Assembly (NCBI GenBank): GCA_934675735.1
Contig: CAKURR010000004.1
Location: 62,001 to 126,000, forward strand
Reading direction: 5' to 3'
DNA: 64,000 bases
Source: an uncultured Clostridia bacterium
GTDB taxonomy: Bacteria; Bacillota; Clostridia; Christensenellales; Aristaeellaceae
Part shown: positions 20,526-29,363 of the stretch, one piece after another
Position numbering within the stretch: position 1 is the first letter of the stretch
Layout: each line of letters opens with the position of its first letter
Notes under the pieces: generated by a model
Told to the model about the DNA's origin: nothing
The model's input: the letters and a program-made list of their open reading frames with translations, nothing else
The model's database searches: none
Position numbers and translations under genes: made by a program

Positions 20526-20965
20526 AGCTCTATCTCAAGACCAAAAACGTGTTGGACGAGCGCGAGACGCAGGAAATGTATCGCATTGAGCATCGCGGGC
20601 TGTGGGGCATGTACGCGCTGTTATGCGCCGCGGTTGTGGTGCAGATGCTCTTCGGCGCGGGCTTTGCGCAGATTGCGGGTGAAGCATTTGTCATCGCCGC
20701 AGTCAGCGTCGGCATGATTATCGCCTATGCAAGACGCGGCATTTGGGACGCGGATGCGCGGCCGAGCACGCGCGGCAATGCGGTTTACGCGCTGTTCTGC
20801 GCGCTGGGCGTGACGGCGGTCACGTTTGGGCTGCACGAAAGCGTCGGTAAGGCGCTGCTCTTCGGCGCGGCGGCGTTTGTCTTATGCTTTGCTCTGCTGT
20901 CGCTGCTGATGGCTTACGTCAAGAAGCGTCAGAAGCAACAGAGCGACGAGTTGGATGACGAGTGA
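20522..20965 (+). CDS. Small membrane protein paired with the XRE regulator
   Basis: A 147-residue protein with a charged 25-residue head, four hydrophobic segments (around residues 28-47, 50-68, 86-105 and 110-130) and a Lys/Gln/Asp-rich tail. It resembles the integral membrane partners of small XRE regulators (DUF6773-like), whose biochemical role is not established. It overlaps the regulator gene by four bases. Confidence 0.65.
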   Translation: MKLYLKTKNVLDERETQEMYRIEHRGLWGMYALLCAAVVVQMLFGAGFAQIAGEAFVIAAVSVGMIIAYARRGIWDADARPSTRGNAVYALFCALGVTAVTFGLHESVGKALLFGAAAFVLCFALLSLLMAYVKKRQKQQSDELDDE

Positions 20966-20974
20966 CGGAGGACG

Positions 20975-21165
20975 TGGGGGACGTTGGGGCGTTGCCCCAA
21001 GCCCCGGCAGGGAACTGAGTTCCCTGCACCTTCCGAATTTTATTGCTGCGCAATAAAAATGCTGACAATGTGTTTTCTCCATTTATCGCGAAGCGATAAA
21101 TGAAAGTGGGAAGTGCAGGAACCTCAGGTTCCTGCCGGAGTTTGAGGCGGAGCCTCAAGAAAAGA
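20975..21165. repeat. Modular palindromic repeat, copy 7 (full composite)
   Basis: Modules are GGGGCGTTGCCCC, AGGGAACTGAGTTCCCT, TTTATTGCTGCGCAATAAA, TTTATCGCGAAGCGATAAA, the palindrome around AGGAACCTCAGGTTCCT and GAGGCGGAGCCTC. Note TATTGC/GCAATA instead of TATCGC/GCGATA, a paired change. Confidence 0.88.
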
Positions 21166-21179
21166 AAGGAACTTGCACA

Positions 21180-22292
21180 ATGAGCAACCAGAAGCATCAG
21201 TATAAGGATATCGGCGGCCAGGCTGTGATGGAAGGCGTGATGATGCAAAGCCCGTCCGATGAATCCATCGCCATCGCGGTGCGTCGCCCGAACGGCAAAA
21301 TCATGGTGACGTGTAAGCATAATACGCCGCTTTCCAAAAAGCATAAGTGGATGGGCCTGCCGTTTATCCGCGGCTGCGTCAATATGGTCATGATGCTCAA
21401 AATGGGCATGGAAACCCTTGATAAGAGCACACAGATGCTCGGCGTGATGGAAGAAGAGCCCAGCAAGTTTGAAAAGTGGCTCGCCAAAAAGCTCGGGGCA
21501 AGCATTGATAAGGTCGTGATGGCCGTCGCGATGGTGCTCGCCGTCGTGCTCAGTCTGTTCCTGTTCGTCGCGCTGCCCTCCGGCATGGCGACGCTCGTCG
21601 GCAAGGGGACGGACAGCCGCCTTGTCATCAACCTTTCCGCCGGTTTGACGCGCATCGCGATTCTCGTCGGCTACATGTTCGCCATCTCCTTTGTGCCGGA
21701 TATCAAGCGCGTGTTCATGTATCACGGCGCGGAGCATAAGACCGTGTACTGCAACGAAGCGGGGCTGGAGCTCACGCCCGAAAACGCGCGCAAGTTCTCC
21801 CGCCTGCATCCGCGCTGCGGCACGGCGTTCCTGTTCCTCGTCATGTTCATCTCGATTCTCATCGGCGCGGTGGCGGACCAGGTGCTCTTCATGCTGTTCG
21901 GCATCGAAAAGCTGACGTTTCTGGGGCGCATTCTGCGCAGCCTGCTGACCCTGCCGATTGTCACGGGCGTTTCGTATGAAGTGCTCAAGGGTCTGGCCCA
22001 CGCGGGCGACAGCCTGATTGTGCGAATCCTCCGCTGGCCGGGGCTGATGCTCCAGTATCTGACCACCCGCGAGCCGGATGACTCCATGCTGGAGGTTGCC
22101 ATCGCCTCGATGAAGGCCGCGAAGGCCGGCCCGGCGCACTATCGCGAGAACCTCGACCCGAACGTCTATGTCTACGGCGCGAAGGAGAAGAAGCCCGAGA
22201 CGAAGCGGGAAGACGAAAATGAAGCGCCTGCCGACGAAGAAGCGCCGATTGCGGCAAACGAAGAAGAACAGAAGGACGGTGCTTCCGCGTGA
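21180..22292 (+). CDS. yqhQ: DUF1385 membrane protein (YqhQ-like)
   Basis: This 370-residue protein has the DUF1385 signature IGGQAVMEGVMMQSP at its start and YHGAEHKTVYCNEAG in the middle. Four or five membrane segments lie at about residues 110-140, 155-180, 215-240 and 255-275. A charged, Glu/Lys-rich tail ends the protein. The family has no established biochemical activity; in Bacillota it is usually encoded next to prmC and prfA, exactly as here. Its end overlaps the prmC start by four bases. Confidence 0.88.
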   Translation: MSNQKHQYKDIGGQAVMEGVMMQSPSDESIAIAVRRPNGKIMVTCKHNTPLSKKHKWMGLPFIRGCVNMVMMLKMGMETLDKSTQMLGVMEEEPSKFEKWLAKKLGASIDKVVMAVAMVLAVVLSLFLFVALPSGMATLVGKGTDSRLVINLSAGLTRIAILVGYMFAISFVPDIKRVFMYHGAEHKTVYCNEAGLELTPENARKFSRLHPRCGTAFLFLVMFISILIGAVADQVLFMLFGIEKLTFLGRILRSLLTLPIVTGVSYEVLKGLAHAGDSLIVRILRWPGLMLQYLTTREPDDSMLEVAIASMKAAKAGPAHYRENLDPNVYVYGAKEKKPETKREDENEAPADEEAPIAANEEEQKDGASA

Positions 22293-23119
22293 CGGTTCGC
22301 GAAGCGCTGCGTGCGGCGACGGCCCGCCTTGACGGCGCGGGTGTGCCCGACGCGGATGTGGACGCCGCCTACCTGCTGGCCAGCGTATTGCAAGAAGATA
22401 CGCTGGCTATGCGTATAAACGGGCATCGTGAGCTGACGGAGCGGCAGCGGGCGGCGTTTGACGCGCTCTGTGACAGGCGGGCGGCGCGCGAGCCGCTGCA
22501 ATACATCCTTGGCGAAACGGAATTTATGGGGCTGACGTTTCACGTCGAGCCGGGCGTGCTGATTCCGCGCGCGGACACGGAAATTCTCGTCGAAAAGGCG
22601 CTTGAGGTGATGCCGCCGAATGCGCGCGTGCTGGATATCGGCACGGGAAGCGGCACGATTGCCGTCAGTTTGGCCAAGCTGGGCAAAAATGCGCGGGTGA
22701 CGGCGGTCGATGTGAGCGACAAAGCGCTTGAAATCGCGCGGAAAAACGCCGAAAGCAGCGGCGCGGACGTAGAATTTGTGAAAAGCGACTGCTTTTCTGC
22801 GCTGCAGGGCCGAAAATATGATATGATTGTATCGAACCCGCCGTATATATCGGATGAAGAAATGCGGGGGCTGATGCCGGAGGTCAAACGGGAGCCGGAG
22901 CTGGCGCTCTTCGGCGGCGAGGATGGGCTGGATTTTTACAGGCGCATCAGCCGCGAAGCGCCCGAATATCTGAACGAAGGCGGCTTTCTGCTCTTTGAAA
23001 TCGGCTGGCTGCAGAAGGACGCGGTGAGCGAATGCGTGCGGACGTTTGTCGGCGAGCCGTTCGCCCTGCGGGATTACGGCCGAAACTGGCGCGTCGTCGG
23101 CGCGCAGATGAAGCGTTAA
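22289..23119 (+). CDS. prmC: Peptide chain release factor N5-glutamine methyltransferase
   Basis: This 276-residue enzyme methylates the GGQ glutamine of release factors. It has the helical N-terminal domain, PLQYILGETEFMGL, the SAM motif DIGTGSGTIAVSLA, and the catalytic motif Asn183-Pro-Pro-Tyr186. The start is GTG at 22289, overlapping yqhQ. Its substrate RF1 is encoded directly downstream. Confidence 0.96.
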   Translation: MTVREALRAATARLDGAGVPDADVDAAYLLASVLQEDTLAMRINGHRELTERQRAAFDALCDRRAAREPLQYILGETEFMGLTFHVEPGVLIPRADTEILVEKALEVMPPNARVLDIGTGSGTIAVSLAKLGKNARVTAVDVSDKALEIARKNAESSGADVEFVKSDCFSALQGRKYDMIVSNPPYISDEEMRGLMPEVKREPELALFGGEDGLDFYRRISREAPEYLNEGGFLLFEIGWLQKDAVSECVRTFVGEPFALRDYGRNWRVVGAQMKR

Positions 23120-23136
23120 AAGGACAGCGCAAAGCG

Positions 23137-23168
23137 GAACGGGGGAGTTTGGGGCGCCGCCCCGAGAA
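23137..23168. repeat. Modular palindromic repeat, single-module copy 8
   Basis: Only the terminal part GGGGGAGTTT plus the hairpin GGGGCGCCGCCCC is present, directly upstream of prfA. Confidence 0.6.
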
Positions 23169-23175
23169 GGAATCT

Positions 23176-24255
23176 ATGCTGAAAAAACTCGATTGGGTGC
23201 ACCCGCGCATGGAAGAGCTGGGCATGCTGCTCTCCGACCCTGCGGTGGTGCAGGACCAGGAAAAATGGCGGGCGCTGATGCGCGAACACAGCCAGCTCGA
23301 GCCGCTGGACAGGGCCATCCGCCGCTATGCCGAGCTGGAGGATGCGCAAAAGCAGGCGCAGGCGCTGCTCGACGAGCCGGATATGGCCCAGATGGCGAAA
23401 GAAGAGCTAGACCAAATCGCAGCCGAACTGGAGACGACCGAGCGCGACATTCAGCTGCTGCTTCTGCCCAAAGACCCGAACGCGGAAAAGAACGTCGTGA
23501 TGGAAATCCGCGGCGGCGCGGGCGGCGAGGAAGCCGCGCTGTTCGGCGCGATGCTGATGCGGATGTATATGCGGTACGCCGAGCGGCACGGCTGGAAAAC
23601 CGAGATGCTTGAAGCCAACATGACCGAGCTGGGCGGCGTGAAGGAGGCGGTGTTCGCCATCGCGGGGGAAAACGCGTTCAGCCGCCTGAAATACGAGAGC
23701 GGCGTGCACCGCGTGCAGCGCATCCCCGTGACGGAGAGCAACGGCAAGCGGCAGACCTCCACCGCGACGGTCGCCGTGCTGCCCGAAGCGCAGGAGGTTG
23801 ACGTGAAAATCAGCCCCGACGATTTGCGCATCGACGTCTACCGCGCCTCCGGCCACGGCGGGCAGTATATCAACAAGACGGACAGTGCCGTGCGCATTAC
23901 GCACATCCCCAGCGGCATTGTCGTGACCTGTCAGGACGAAAAAAGCCAGCTCAAGAACAAGGAAAAGGCGATGCGCGTCCTCCGCGCGCGGCTCTATGAG
24001 AAATTGCAGGAGGAAAAGGACGCGGCTTACGCCAGCGACCGTCGCGCCCAAGTGGGCACGGGCGACCGAAGCGAGCGCATCCGCACCTACAATTTCAACG
24101 AAGGCCGCGTCACCGACCACCGCATCGGCAAGACGATTTACACCATCGACGCGTTTGTCGACGGCGATATGGATGATATCATCGACCCGCTCATTTACGC
24201 CGACCAGCAGGAGCAACTGCGCGCGTTGGGGCAGGGCGAACTGCAAAGAGGATAA
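23176..24255 (+). CDS. prfA: Peptide chain release factor 1
   Basis: This 359-residue factor terminates translation at UAA and UAG. The GGQ motif is Gly228-Gly229-Gln230 within SGHGGQYINKTDSAVRITH. The codon-recognition tripeptide appears as PVT in RIPVTESNG, the RF1-type P-x-T. ATG at 23176 starts the conserved domain after GAGAAGGAAT; the longer upstream frame reads through prmC sequence. It is followed four bases later by the Sua5 gene. Confidence 0.97.
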   Translation: MLKKLDWVHPRMEELGMLLSDPAVVQDQEKWRALMREHSQLEPLDRAIRRYAELEDAQKQAQALLDEPDMAQMAKEELDQIAAELETTERDIQLLLLPKDPNAEKNVVMEIRGGAGGEEAALFGAMLMRMYMRYAERHGWKTEMLEANMTELGGVKEAVFAIAGENAFSRLKYESGVHRVQRIPVTESNGKRQTSTATVAVLPEAQEVDVKISPDDLRIDVYRASGHGGQYINKTDSAVRITHIPSGIVVTCQDEKSQLKNKEKAMRVLRARLYEKLQEEKDAAYASDRRAQVGTGDRSERIRTYNFNEGRVTDHRIGKTIYTIDAFVDGDMDDIIDPLIYADQQEQLRALGQGELQRG

Positions 24256-24259
24256 AGCG

Positions 24260-25291
24260 ATGAAAACACAGCTGCTCAAGGTGAACGAGGCCTCCGTCGC
24301 GCTGGGCGCAAAGCTCATCCGCGAGGGCGAACTGGTCGGTTTTCCGACGGAGACGGTCTACGGGCTGGGCGCGAACGCGCTGGACGCCGAGGCTGTCGTC
24401 AAGATTTTTGAAGCGAAGGGCCGCCCGCAGGATAATCCGTTGATTACGCACGTCTCCTGTGTGGAAGAAATTCCGCCTCTGGTGCGCGCGATTCCCGATG
24501 CTGCGCGAAAGCTGATGGAGGCGTTCTGGCCCGGGCCGATGACGCTGATTCTGCCCAAGGCGGACTGCATTCCGAATGCGGTGAGCGCGGGGCTGGACAC
24601 GGTGGGCATCCGCCTGCCCTCCAACGCGGACGCGCGGGCGCTGATTCGCGCGGCGGGCCGCCCGATTGCAGCGCCGAGCGCCAACCGAAGCGGCCGCCCC
24701 AGCCCGACGACGGCGCTGCACGTGCTGGAGGATATGGACGGGCGCATTCCGCTGATTCTGGACGGCGGCGCGTGTCAGGTCGGCGTGGAATCCAGCGTCA
24801 TCGACGCGACGGGCGACGTGCCGGTCATTCTGCGTCCGGGCGGAATCACGCCCGAGATGGTGGAGCGCGTGCTGGGCCATGTCCGCGTGGACGAGCATGT
24901 GATGAGCCCGCTCAAGGAGGGCGACGTGGCGCGCTCGCCGGGCATGAAGTATAAGCATTACGCGCCGAAGGCGAAGGCCGTCATATTCAGCGGCGCGCCG
25001 GAGCACGTCGTCGCGGCGATTTGCAGGCGTTACGACGAGCAGACGGCCAAGGGTGAGCGCGTGGCGATTCTGGGGCTGGACGAGCATAATTACGGCGGCC
25101 GCACGTTCCTCAGCCTGGGCAGCGAAAAGCGCCCTCAGGAGGCGGCGGCGAGGCTGTTTGCCGCGCTGCGCGAGCTGGATGAGCGCGGGGACACGGTGGC
25201 GCTCTGCGAAGCGGTGGATACGGCGGGCATCGGCCTGGCTGTAATGAACCGCATGGGGCGCGCGGCGGCGTTTGACATTGAGCAGGTGTAA
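24260..25291 (+). CDS. L-threonylcarbamoyladenylate synthase (Sua5/YwlC type)
   Basis: This 343-residue enzyme makes threonylcarbamoyl-AMP for t6A37 tRNA modification. The N-terminal YrdC domain holds FPTETVYGLG, KGRPQDNPLITH, and APSANRSGRPSPT. The C-terminal Sua5 domain begins after SPGMKYKHYAPKA, so it is the two-domain form. AAGAGGATAAAGCG precedes the ATG. It supplies the substrate modification that MtaB, encoded earlier in this window, methylthiolates. Confidence 0.95.
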   Translation: MKTQLLKVNEASVALGAKLIREGELVGFPTETVYGLGANALDAEAVVKIFEAKGRPQDNPLITHVSCVEEIPPLVRAIPDAARKLMEAFWPGPMTLILPKADCIPNAVSAGLDTVGIRLPSNADARALIRAAGRPIAAPSANRSGRPSPTTALHVLEDMDGRIPLILDGGACQVGVESSVIDATGDVPVILRPGGITPEMVERVLGHVRVDEHVMSPLKEGDVARSPGMKYKHYAPKAKAVIFSGAPEHVVAAICRRYDEQTAKGERVAILGLDEHNYGGRTFLSLGSEKRPQEAAARLFAALRELDERGDTVALCEAVDTAGIGLAVMNRMGRAAAFDIEQV

Positions 25292-25362
25292 GGGGAAACG
25301 TTGGACTGCCGCCCAAACCTGCCCGAGGACGCGTCCCCGGCCTCCATCCTGCGTCTGCTGCG
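25292..25362. repeat. Modular palindromic repeat, degenerate copy 9
   Basis: GGGAAACGTTGGACTGCCGCCC, read as the first hairpin, is followed by GAGGACGCGTCCCC and CTGCTGCGCAG. It is a short, diverged half copy. Confidence 0.6.
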
Positions 25363-25378
25363 CAGAAGGTTAAATCAT

Positions 25379-25882
25379 ATGATATGTCAATCTTTTGAAC
25401 CGATATATGGAAACAATCCGAAAGTGCTGATTGTCGGCTCGATGCCCAGCGTCAAATCGCTTAAGGACGCGCAGTATTACGCGCACCCGAGAAACGCGTT
25501 CTGGCCGATGATGTTTGATATTTTCGGCGAAGAACAGAGTCGGGATTATGAGCGGAAAAAGGCGCTGATTCGCGGGCACGCGCTGGCGCTCTGGGACGCG
25601 GCGGCGATGTGTGAGCGCGAGGGCAGTCTGGACAGCGATATGCGCGGCGTGGTCTATAACGACTTCGGCAGGCTGTATGCAGCGTGCCCGAATATCCGCA
25701 CCGTGCTGTGCAACGGCGCGACGGCGCATAAGCTGTTTGTGAAATCCGGCTGGGCGGGGGCGCGAGAGGTTATCCGCATGCCCAGCACCAGCCCGGCGTA
25801 TACCCTGCCTTATGCCAAGAAGCTCGAGGCGTGGAAGGTGGCGCTTTTGAACGCGCTCAATGCGCAGCGGCAAAGCATGTGA
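25379..25882 (+). CDS. DNA-deoxyinosine (hypoxanthine) glycosylase, UDG superfamily
   Basis: This 167-residue protein has the uracil-DNA-glycosylase fold signatures of the hypoxanthine-DNA glycosylase branch: LIVGSMPSVKSLKDAQYYAHPRNAFWP near residues 18-44 and MPSTSPAY near residue 143. Enzymes of this branch remove deaminated adenine (hypoxanthine) from DNA in the cytoplasm. The start ATG at 25379 is preceded by AGAAGG. It lies alone between the Sua5 and phosphorylase genes and may be cotranscribed with them. Confidence 0.85.
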   Translation: MICQSFEPIYGNNPKVLIVGSMPSVKSLKDAQYYAHPRNAFWPMMFDIFGEEQSRDYERKKALIRGHALALWDAAAMCEREGSLDSDMRGVVYNDFGRLYAACPNIRTVLCNGATAHKLFVKSGWAGAREVIRMPSTSPAYTLPYAKKLEAWKVALLNALNAQRQSM

Positions 25883-25887
25883 CGAAC

Positions 25888-25911
25888 GGACGCGCAATGC
25901 GCGCCCCTACA
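25888..25911. repeat. Short intergenic palindromic repeat, copy A
   Basis: GGACGCGCAATGCGCGCCCC followed by TACA. The same element recurs at 27303-27327 and 33494-33517. Confidence 0.8.
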
Positions 25912-25967
25912 AAAACTTACGCCGAAACATCTCATAGAAAATCAACCGAACCGAAGGAGGAACGGCT

Positions 25968-27299
25968 ATGAATATGGTGGATATCATTCTCAAAAAGAAG
26001 GCGGGCGGGGAGCTGAGCGCGGAAGAGATTCGCTTCTTTGCGCGCGGCGCGGCGGAAGGTTCGATTCCCGATTACCAGCTTTCGGCGCTGCTGATGGCGA
26101 TTTGCTGGCAGGGCATGAACGCCGGGGAGACGACCTGCCTGACGATGGAAATGATGCATTCCGGCGGCGTGGTGGATTTGTCCGCTATCGACGGCGTGTG
26201 CGTGGATAAGCACTCCACCGGCGGCGTGGGCGACACGACGACGCTGGTGCTCGTGCCGCTGGCGGCCGCGTGCGGCGCAAAGGTCGCGAAGATTTCCGGC
26301 CGCGGGCTGGGGCATACGGGCGGCACGCTTGATAAGCTTGAAAGCATCCCCGGCTGCTCGGTGGAGGAGACGGAGGAGCGCTTTGTGAAACAGGTGCAGG
26401 AGATCGGCTGCGCGGTCATCGGCCAGACGCACGACCTCTGCCCCGCGGATAAGGCGCTTTACGCCCTGCGCGACGTGACCGGCACGGTGAACTGCATCCC
26501 GCTGATTGCCTCGAGCATCGTATCCAAAAAGCTGGCGAGCGGCGCGGGCGCGATTGTGCTCGACGTGAAAACCGGAAGCGGCGCGCTGATGCATACGGTC
26601 GATGATTCCGTTGCGCTGGCTAAGGCGATGGTGGATATCGGCGCGCAGGCGGGCAAGCCCATCCTCGCGCTGGTGACGGGCATGGAGCAGCCGCTCGGCA
26701 CGCACGTCGGCAACGCGCTGGAAGTCAAGGAAGCCATCGATATTTTGGCCGGACGCGCGGGCGGCGATCTGCTGGCCGTGTCGCTGGAGCTGGGCAGCCG
26801 CATGCTCGTCGCGGCGGGCATCGTCAAGGATGTGGACGACGGCAAAGCGCGCATGAAGCACGCGCTGGAAAGCGGCGCGGGCCTCGCCAAGCTGAAAGCG
26901 ATGATTGCGGCACAGGGCGGCGACGCGAGCGTCTGCGACGATGTGACCCGACTGCCGCAGGCCAAGTATCTCGTGCCCGTGCCCGCGCCGCACGACGGCT
27001 ATGTCGCGGATATGGATACGACGGCCATCGGCTATTGCGCGCAGGACCTCGGCGCGGGGCGCAAGCAAAAGACGGACAGCATCGACCCCGCGGTCGGTCT
27101 GGTGATGAACGTGCGCATCGGCGACTTTGTGAAGCGGGGCGACGCGATGGCGACGCTGCATTTGAATAAGTCCGAACAGGCGGAAAGCGCGATTGCGCGC
27201 ATGCAGCAGGCCGTCAAGCTGACGGCAGAGAAGCCGACGGTTCCGCCGCTGGTGTATGCGTCGGTTTCGCCGAGCGAAACGGTTCGATTTGAACGCTAA
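25968..27299 (+). CDS. pdp: Pyrimidine-nucleoside phosphorylase
   Basis: This 443-residue enzyme splits uridine or thymidine with phosphate into base and (deoxy)ribose 1-phosphate. The family signature DKHSTGGVGDTTTLVLVP lies near residue 80, followed by KISGRGLGHTGGTLDKLESIPG. The C-terminal domain with GRKQKTDSIDPAVG and the biotinyl-like GDFVKRGDAMATL end is complete. AAGGAGGAACGGCT precedes the ATG. It is a single gene flanked by two copies of the short palindrome. Confidence 0.95.
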   Translation: MNMVDIILKKKAGGELSAEEIRFFARGAAEGSIPDYQLSALLMAICWQGMNAGETTCLTMEMMHSGGVVDLSAIDGVCVDKHSTGGVGDTTTLVLVPLAAACGAKVAKISGRGLGHTGGTLDKLESIPGCSVEETEERFVKQVQEIGCAVIGQTHDLCPADKALYALRDVTGTVNCIPLIASSIVSKKLASGAGAIVLDVKTGSGALMHTVDDSVALAKAMVDIGAQAGKPILALVTGMEQPLGTHVGNALEVKEAIDILAGRAGGDLLAVSLELGSRMLVAAGIVKDVDDGKARMKHALESGAGLAKLKAMIAAQGGDASVCDDVTRLPQAKYLVPVPAPHDGYVADMDTTAIGYCAQDLGAGRKQKTDSIDPAVGLVMNVRIGDFVKRGDAMATLHLNKSEQAESAIARMQQAVKLTAEKPTVPPLVYASVSPSETVRFER

Positions 27300-27302
27300 A
27301 AC

Positions 27303-27327
27303 GGACGCGCGATGCGCGCCCCCTACA
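27303..27327. repeat. Short intergenic palindromic repeat, copy B
   Basis: GGACGCGCGATGCGCGCCCC plus CTACA, immediately after the phosphorylase stop codon. It differs from copy A by one loop base and one added C. Confidence 0.8.
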
Positions 27328-27394
27328 ATTTCGCAGTTCGTATGGATGGGAGCTGTTTGACAGACAGCTCCGTCTTTTCTATTCGCATCGATTT

Positions 27395-27560
27395 TGACTG
27401 TCGCGAAGCGAAAATGGGAAATCCAAGAACCTCAGGTTCTTGAAGGGGAATCGAAACCATGCGCCCGCTGTGAGGAAGGCAGCATGGCGGAGGATGGAAA
27501 CTGCAAGAAGCCGAAGGCAACTATGCACGTTTCCCGGACTTGGGACAGAGCCCCGAAAGG
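27395..27560. repeat. Modular palindromic repeat, interrupted copy 10
   Basis: TCGCGAAGCGA, GGGAAATCC and the palindrome around AAGAACCTCAGGTTCTT lie at the left. An unrelated stretch of about 90 bases follows, then TGGGACAGAGCCCC just before the ABC transporter start. Confidence 0.65.
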
Positions 27561-27566
27561 AGAAAC

Positions 27567-29363
27567 ATGGAAGAAAAGCAAAAGAAGGAGAGCTTTCGCA
27601 AAAAGGCGGGGCTGCTGCTGCATCATTTGAGGCCCGCGGCGTCCGCGTTTGCGCTGGGCATCGGCGCGTCGCTGGCGGCCACGCTGCTGCGAACGCTCTT
27701 TACGCAAATCATTCGTTTTACCGTTGACCACGCGCTGCTGGGCGAAACACAGGGGCTTCCCGCGTTTTTGCCGGATGCGCCCGCAGGGCAGATTCTCGTC
27801 TGGTGCGCGGCGGCCGCGGCGGCGGTCGCGCTGCTGGAATTCGGCGCGGGCTTTGTGCAGGATTCCAACCTGCCCAAAGGCTCGGAGCGGTTCGTCAAGT
27901 CGCTCCGCGACGCGCTCTACGGCCATATCCAGCGCCTGCCGTACAGCTGGCATGTGCAGAACCCGACGGGCGATATCATCCAGCGCTGCACCTCCGACGT
28001 GGAGGTCGTCCGCAATTTTATCGCCGAACAGATGGTCGAGCTGCTCAGCACGACGTTCCTCATCGTCGTCTATATGGTCGCGATGTTCACGATGAACGTC
28101 AAAATCTCGCTGTTCGTGTTCGCGTTCATCCCCGTGATTGTCGGCTATTCGCTGGTGTTCTATAAGCGCATCTCCAAGGGCTATCAGAAGGCGGACGAGG
28201 CCGAGGGCGAGCTTTCCAGCGCCGTGCAGGAAAACATCACCGGCGTGCGCGTGGTGCGCGCGTTTGGCCGCGAGCGCGACGAACTGGAAAAATTCCGCAA
28301 AAAGAACAATAATTACGCCAACATCTGGATGAAGCTCGGCGATATGATGACCGTGTTCTGGTCGCTGGGCGACGTGATGAGCATGGCGCAGGTGTTCGGC
28401 GTGGTCGCCATCGGCGTGCACCTGTGCGTGCGGGGCGAAATCACGCTGGGCACGTATCTCGCCTTCGTCAGCTATACGCGTCAGCTGACGTGGCCCGTGC
28501 GCGCGCTCGGGCGCACCCTGTCGGAGATGAGCAAGGCGGGCGTTTCCATCGACCGTCTGCTGTATATTCTGGGTGCCGAGCAGGAGAAAAGCCCCGAAAA
28601 GCCGCTGGCGGCCAATCTTTCCGGCGATATCCGCTTTGAGCATGTCAGCTTCGCCTATGAGCAGAAAAAGGTGCTTCGCGACGTGAGCTTCACCGTCAAG
28701 GGCGGCACGACGCTTGGCGTGCTCGGCGAAACGGGCAGCGGCAAGAGCACCATCGCGCTGCTGCTCTCGCGGCTGTATGACCCGAGCGAGGGCCGAATCA
28801 CCATCGGCGGCGTGAACGTGAAAGACATGGAGCAGGGCGAGCTGCGCCGCGGCGTGGGTGTCGTGCTCCAGGAGCCGTTTCTGTTTTCCAGAACGGTGGC
28901 GGAAAACATCGCCATCACCCGCGAAAACGTGAGCCAAGCCGAAATCGAGCAGGCCGCGAAGGAGGCCTGCCTGCACGATTCGATTGAGAGCTTCCAATCC
29001 GGTTACGAAACGGTGGTTGGCGAGCGCGGCGTGACCCTCTCCGGCGGCCAGAAGCAGCGAACCGCCATCGCGCGGACGCTGCTGGAGCACGCGCCGATTA
29101 TGGTCTTTGACGACGCGCTTTCCGCCGTGGACGCAAAAACGGACGAGGCCATCCGCGGCAAGCTGCGCGAAGCGGCGGGCGGTTCGACGATGATTCTCAT
29201 CGCGCACCGCGTCGCCACGCTGATGCAGGCCGACCAAATCATCGTGCTCAGGGACGGACAGATTATCGAGCAGGGCGCGCCGCCGGAGCTGCTGAACCAA
29301 AACGGCGTGTTTGCGCACACGGCGCGGATGCAGTCCGCCGAGGGAGAGGAGGAAGCCGAATGA
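27567..29363 (+). CDS. Heterodimeric ABC exporter, subunit with degenerate catalytic site
   Basis: A 598-residue half-transporter with six membrane helices (about residues 20-310) fused to an ATPase. Walker A is Gly387-ETGSG-Lys393-Ser and the signature is intact (LSGGQ, 491-495). After Walker B the catalytic Glu is replaced by Asp516 (FDDALSAVD). It overlaps the next gene by four bases. The partner has the opposite pattern, so the two should form one exporter with one active and one degenerate ATP site, as in BmrCD- or LmrCD-type pumps. Substrates cannot be predicted. AAAGGAG precedes the ATG. Confidence 0.92.
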   Translation: MEEKQKKESFRKKAGLLLHHLRPAASAFALGIGASLAATLLRTLFTQIIRFTVDHALLGETQGLPAFLPDAPAGQILVWCAAAAAAVALLEFGAGFVQDSNLPKGSERFVKSLRDALYGHIQRLPYSWHVQNPTGDIIQRCTSDVEVVRNFIAEQMVELLSTTFLIVVYMVAMFTMNVKISLFVFAFIPVIVGYSLVFYKRISKGYQKADEAEGELSSAVQENITGVRVVRAFGRERDELEKFRKKNNNYANIWMKLGDMMTVFWSLGDVMSMAQVFGVVAIGVHLCVRGEITLGTYLAFVSYTRQLTWPVRALGRTLSEMSKAGVSIDRLLYILGAEQEKSPEKPLAANLSGDIRFEHVSFAYEQKKVLRDVSFTVKGGTTLGVLGETGSGKSTIALLLSRLYDPSEGRITIGGVNVKDMEQGELRRGVGVVLQEPFLFSRTVAENIAITRENVSQAEIEQAAKEACLHDSIESFQSGYETVVGERGVTLSGGQKQRTAIARTLLEHAPIMVFDDALSAVDAKTDEAIRGKLREAAGGSTMILIAHRVATLMQADQIIVLRDGQIIEQGAPPELLNQNGVFAHTARMQSAEGEEEAE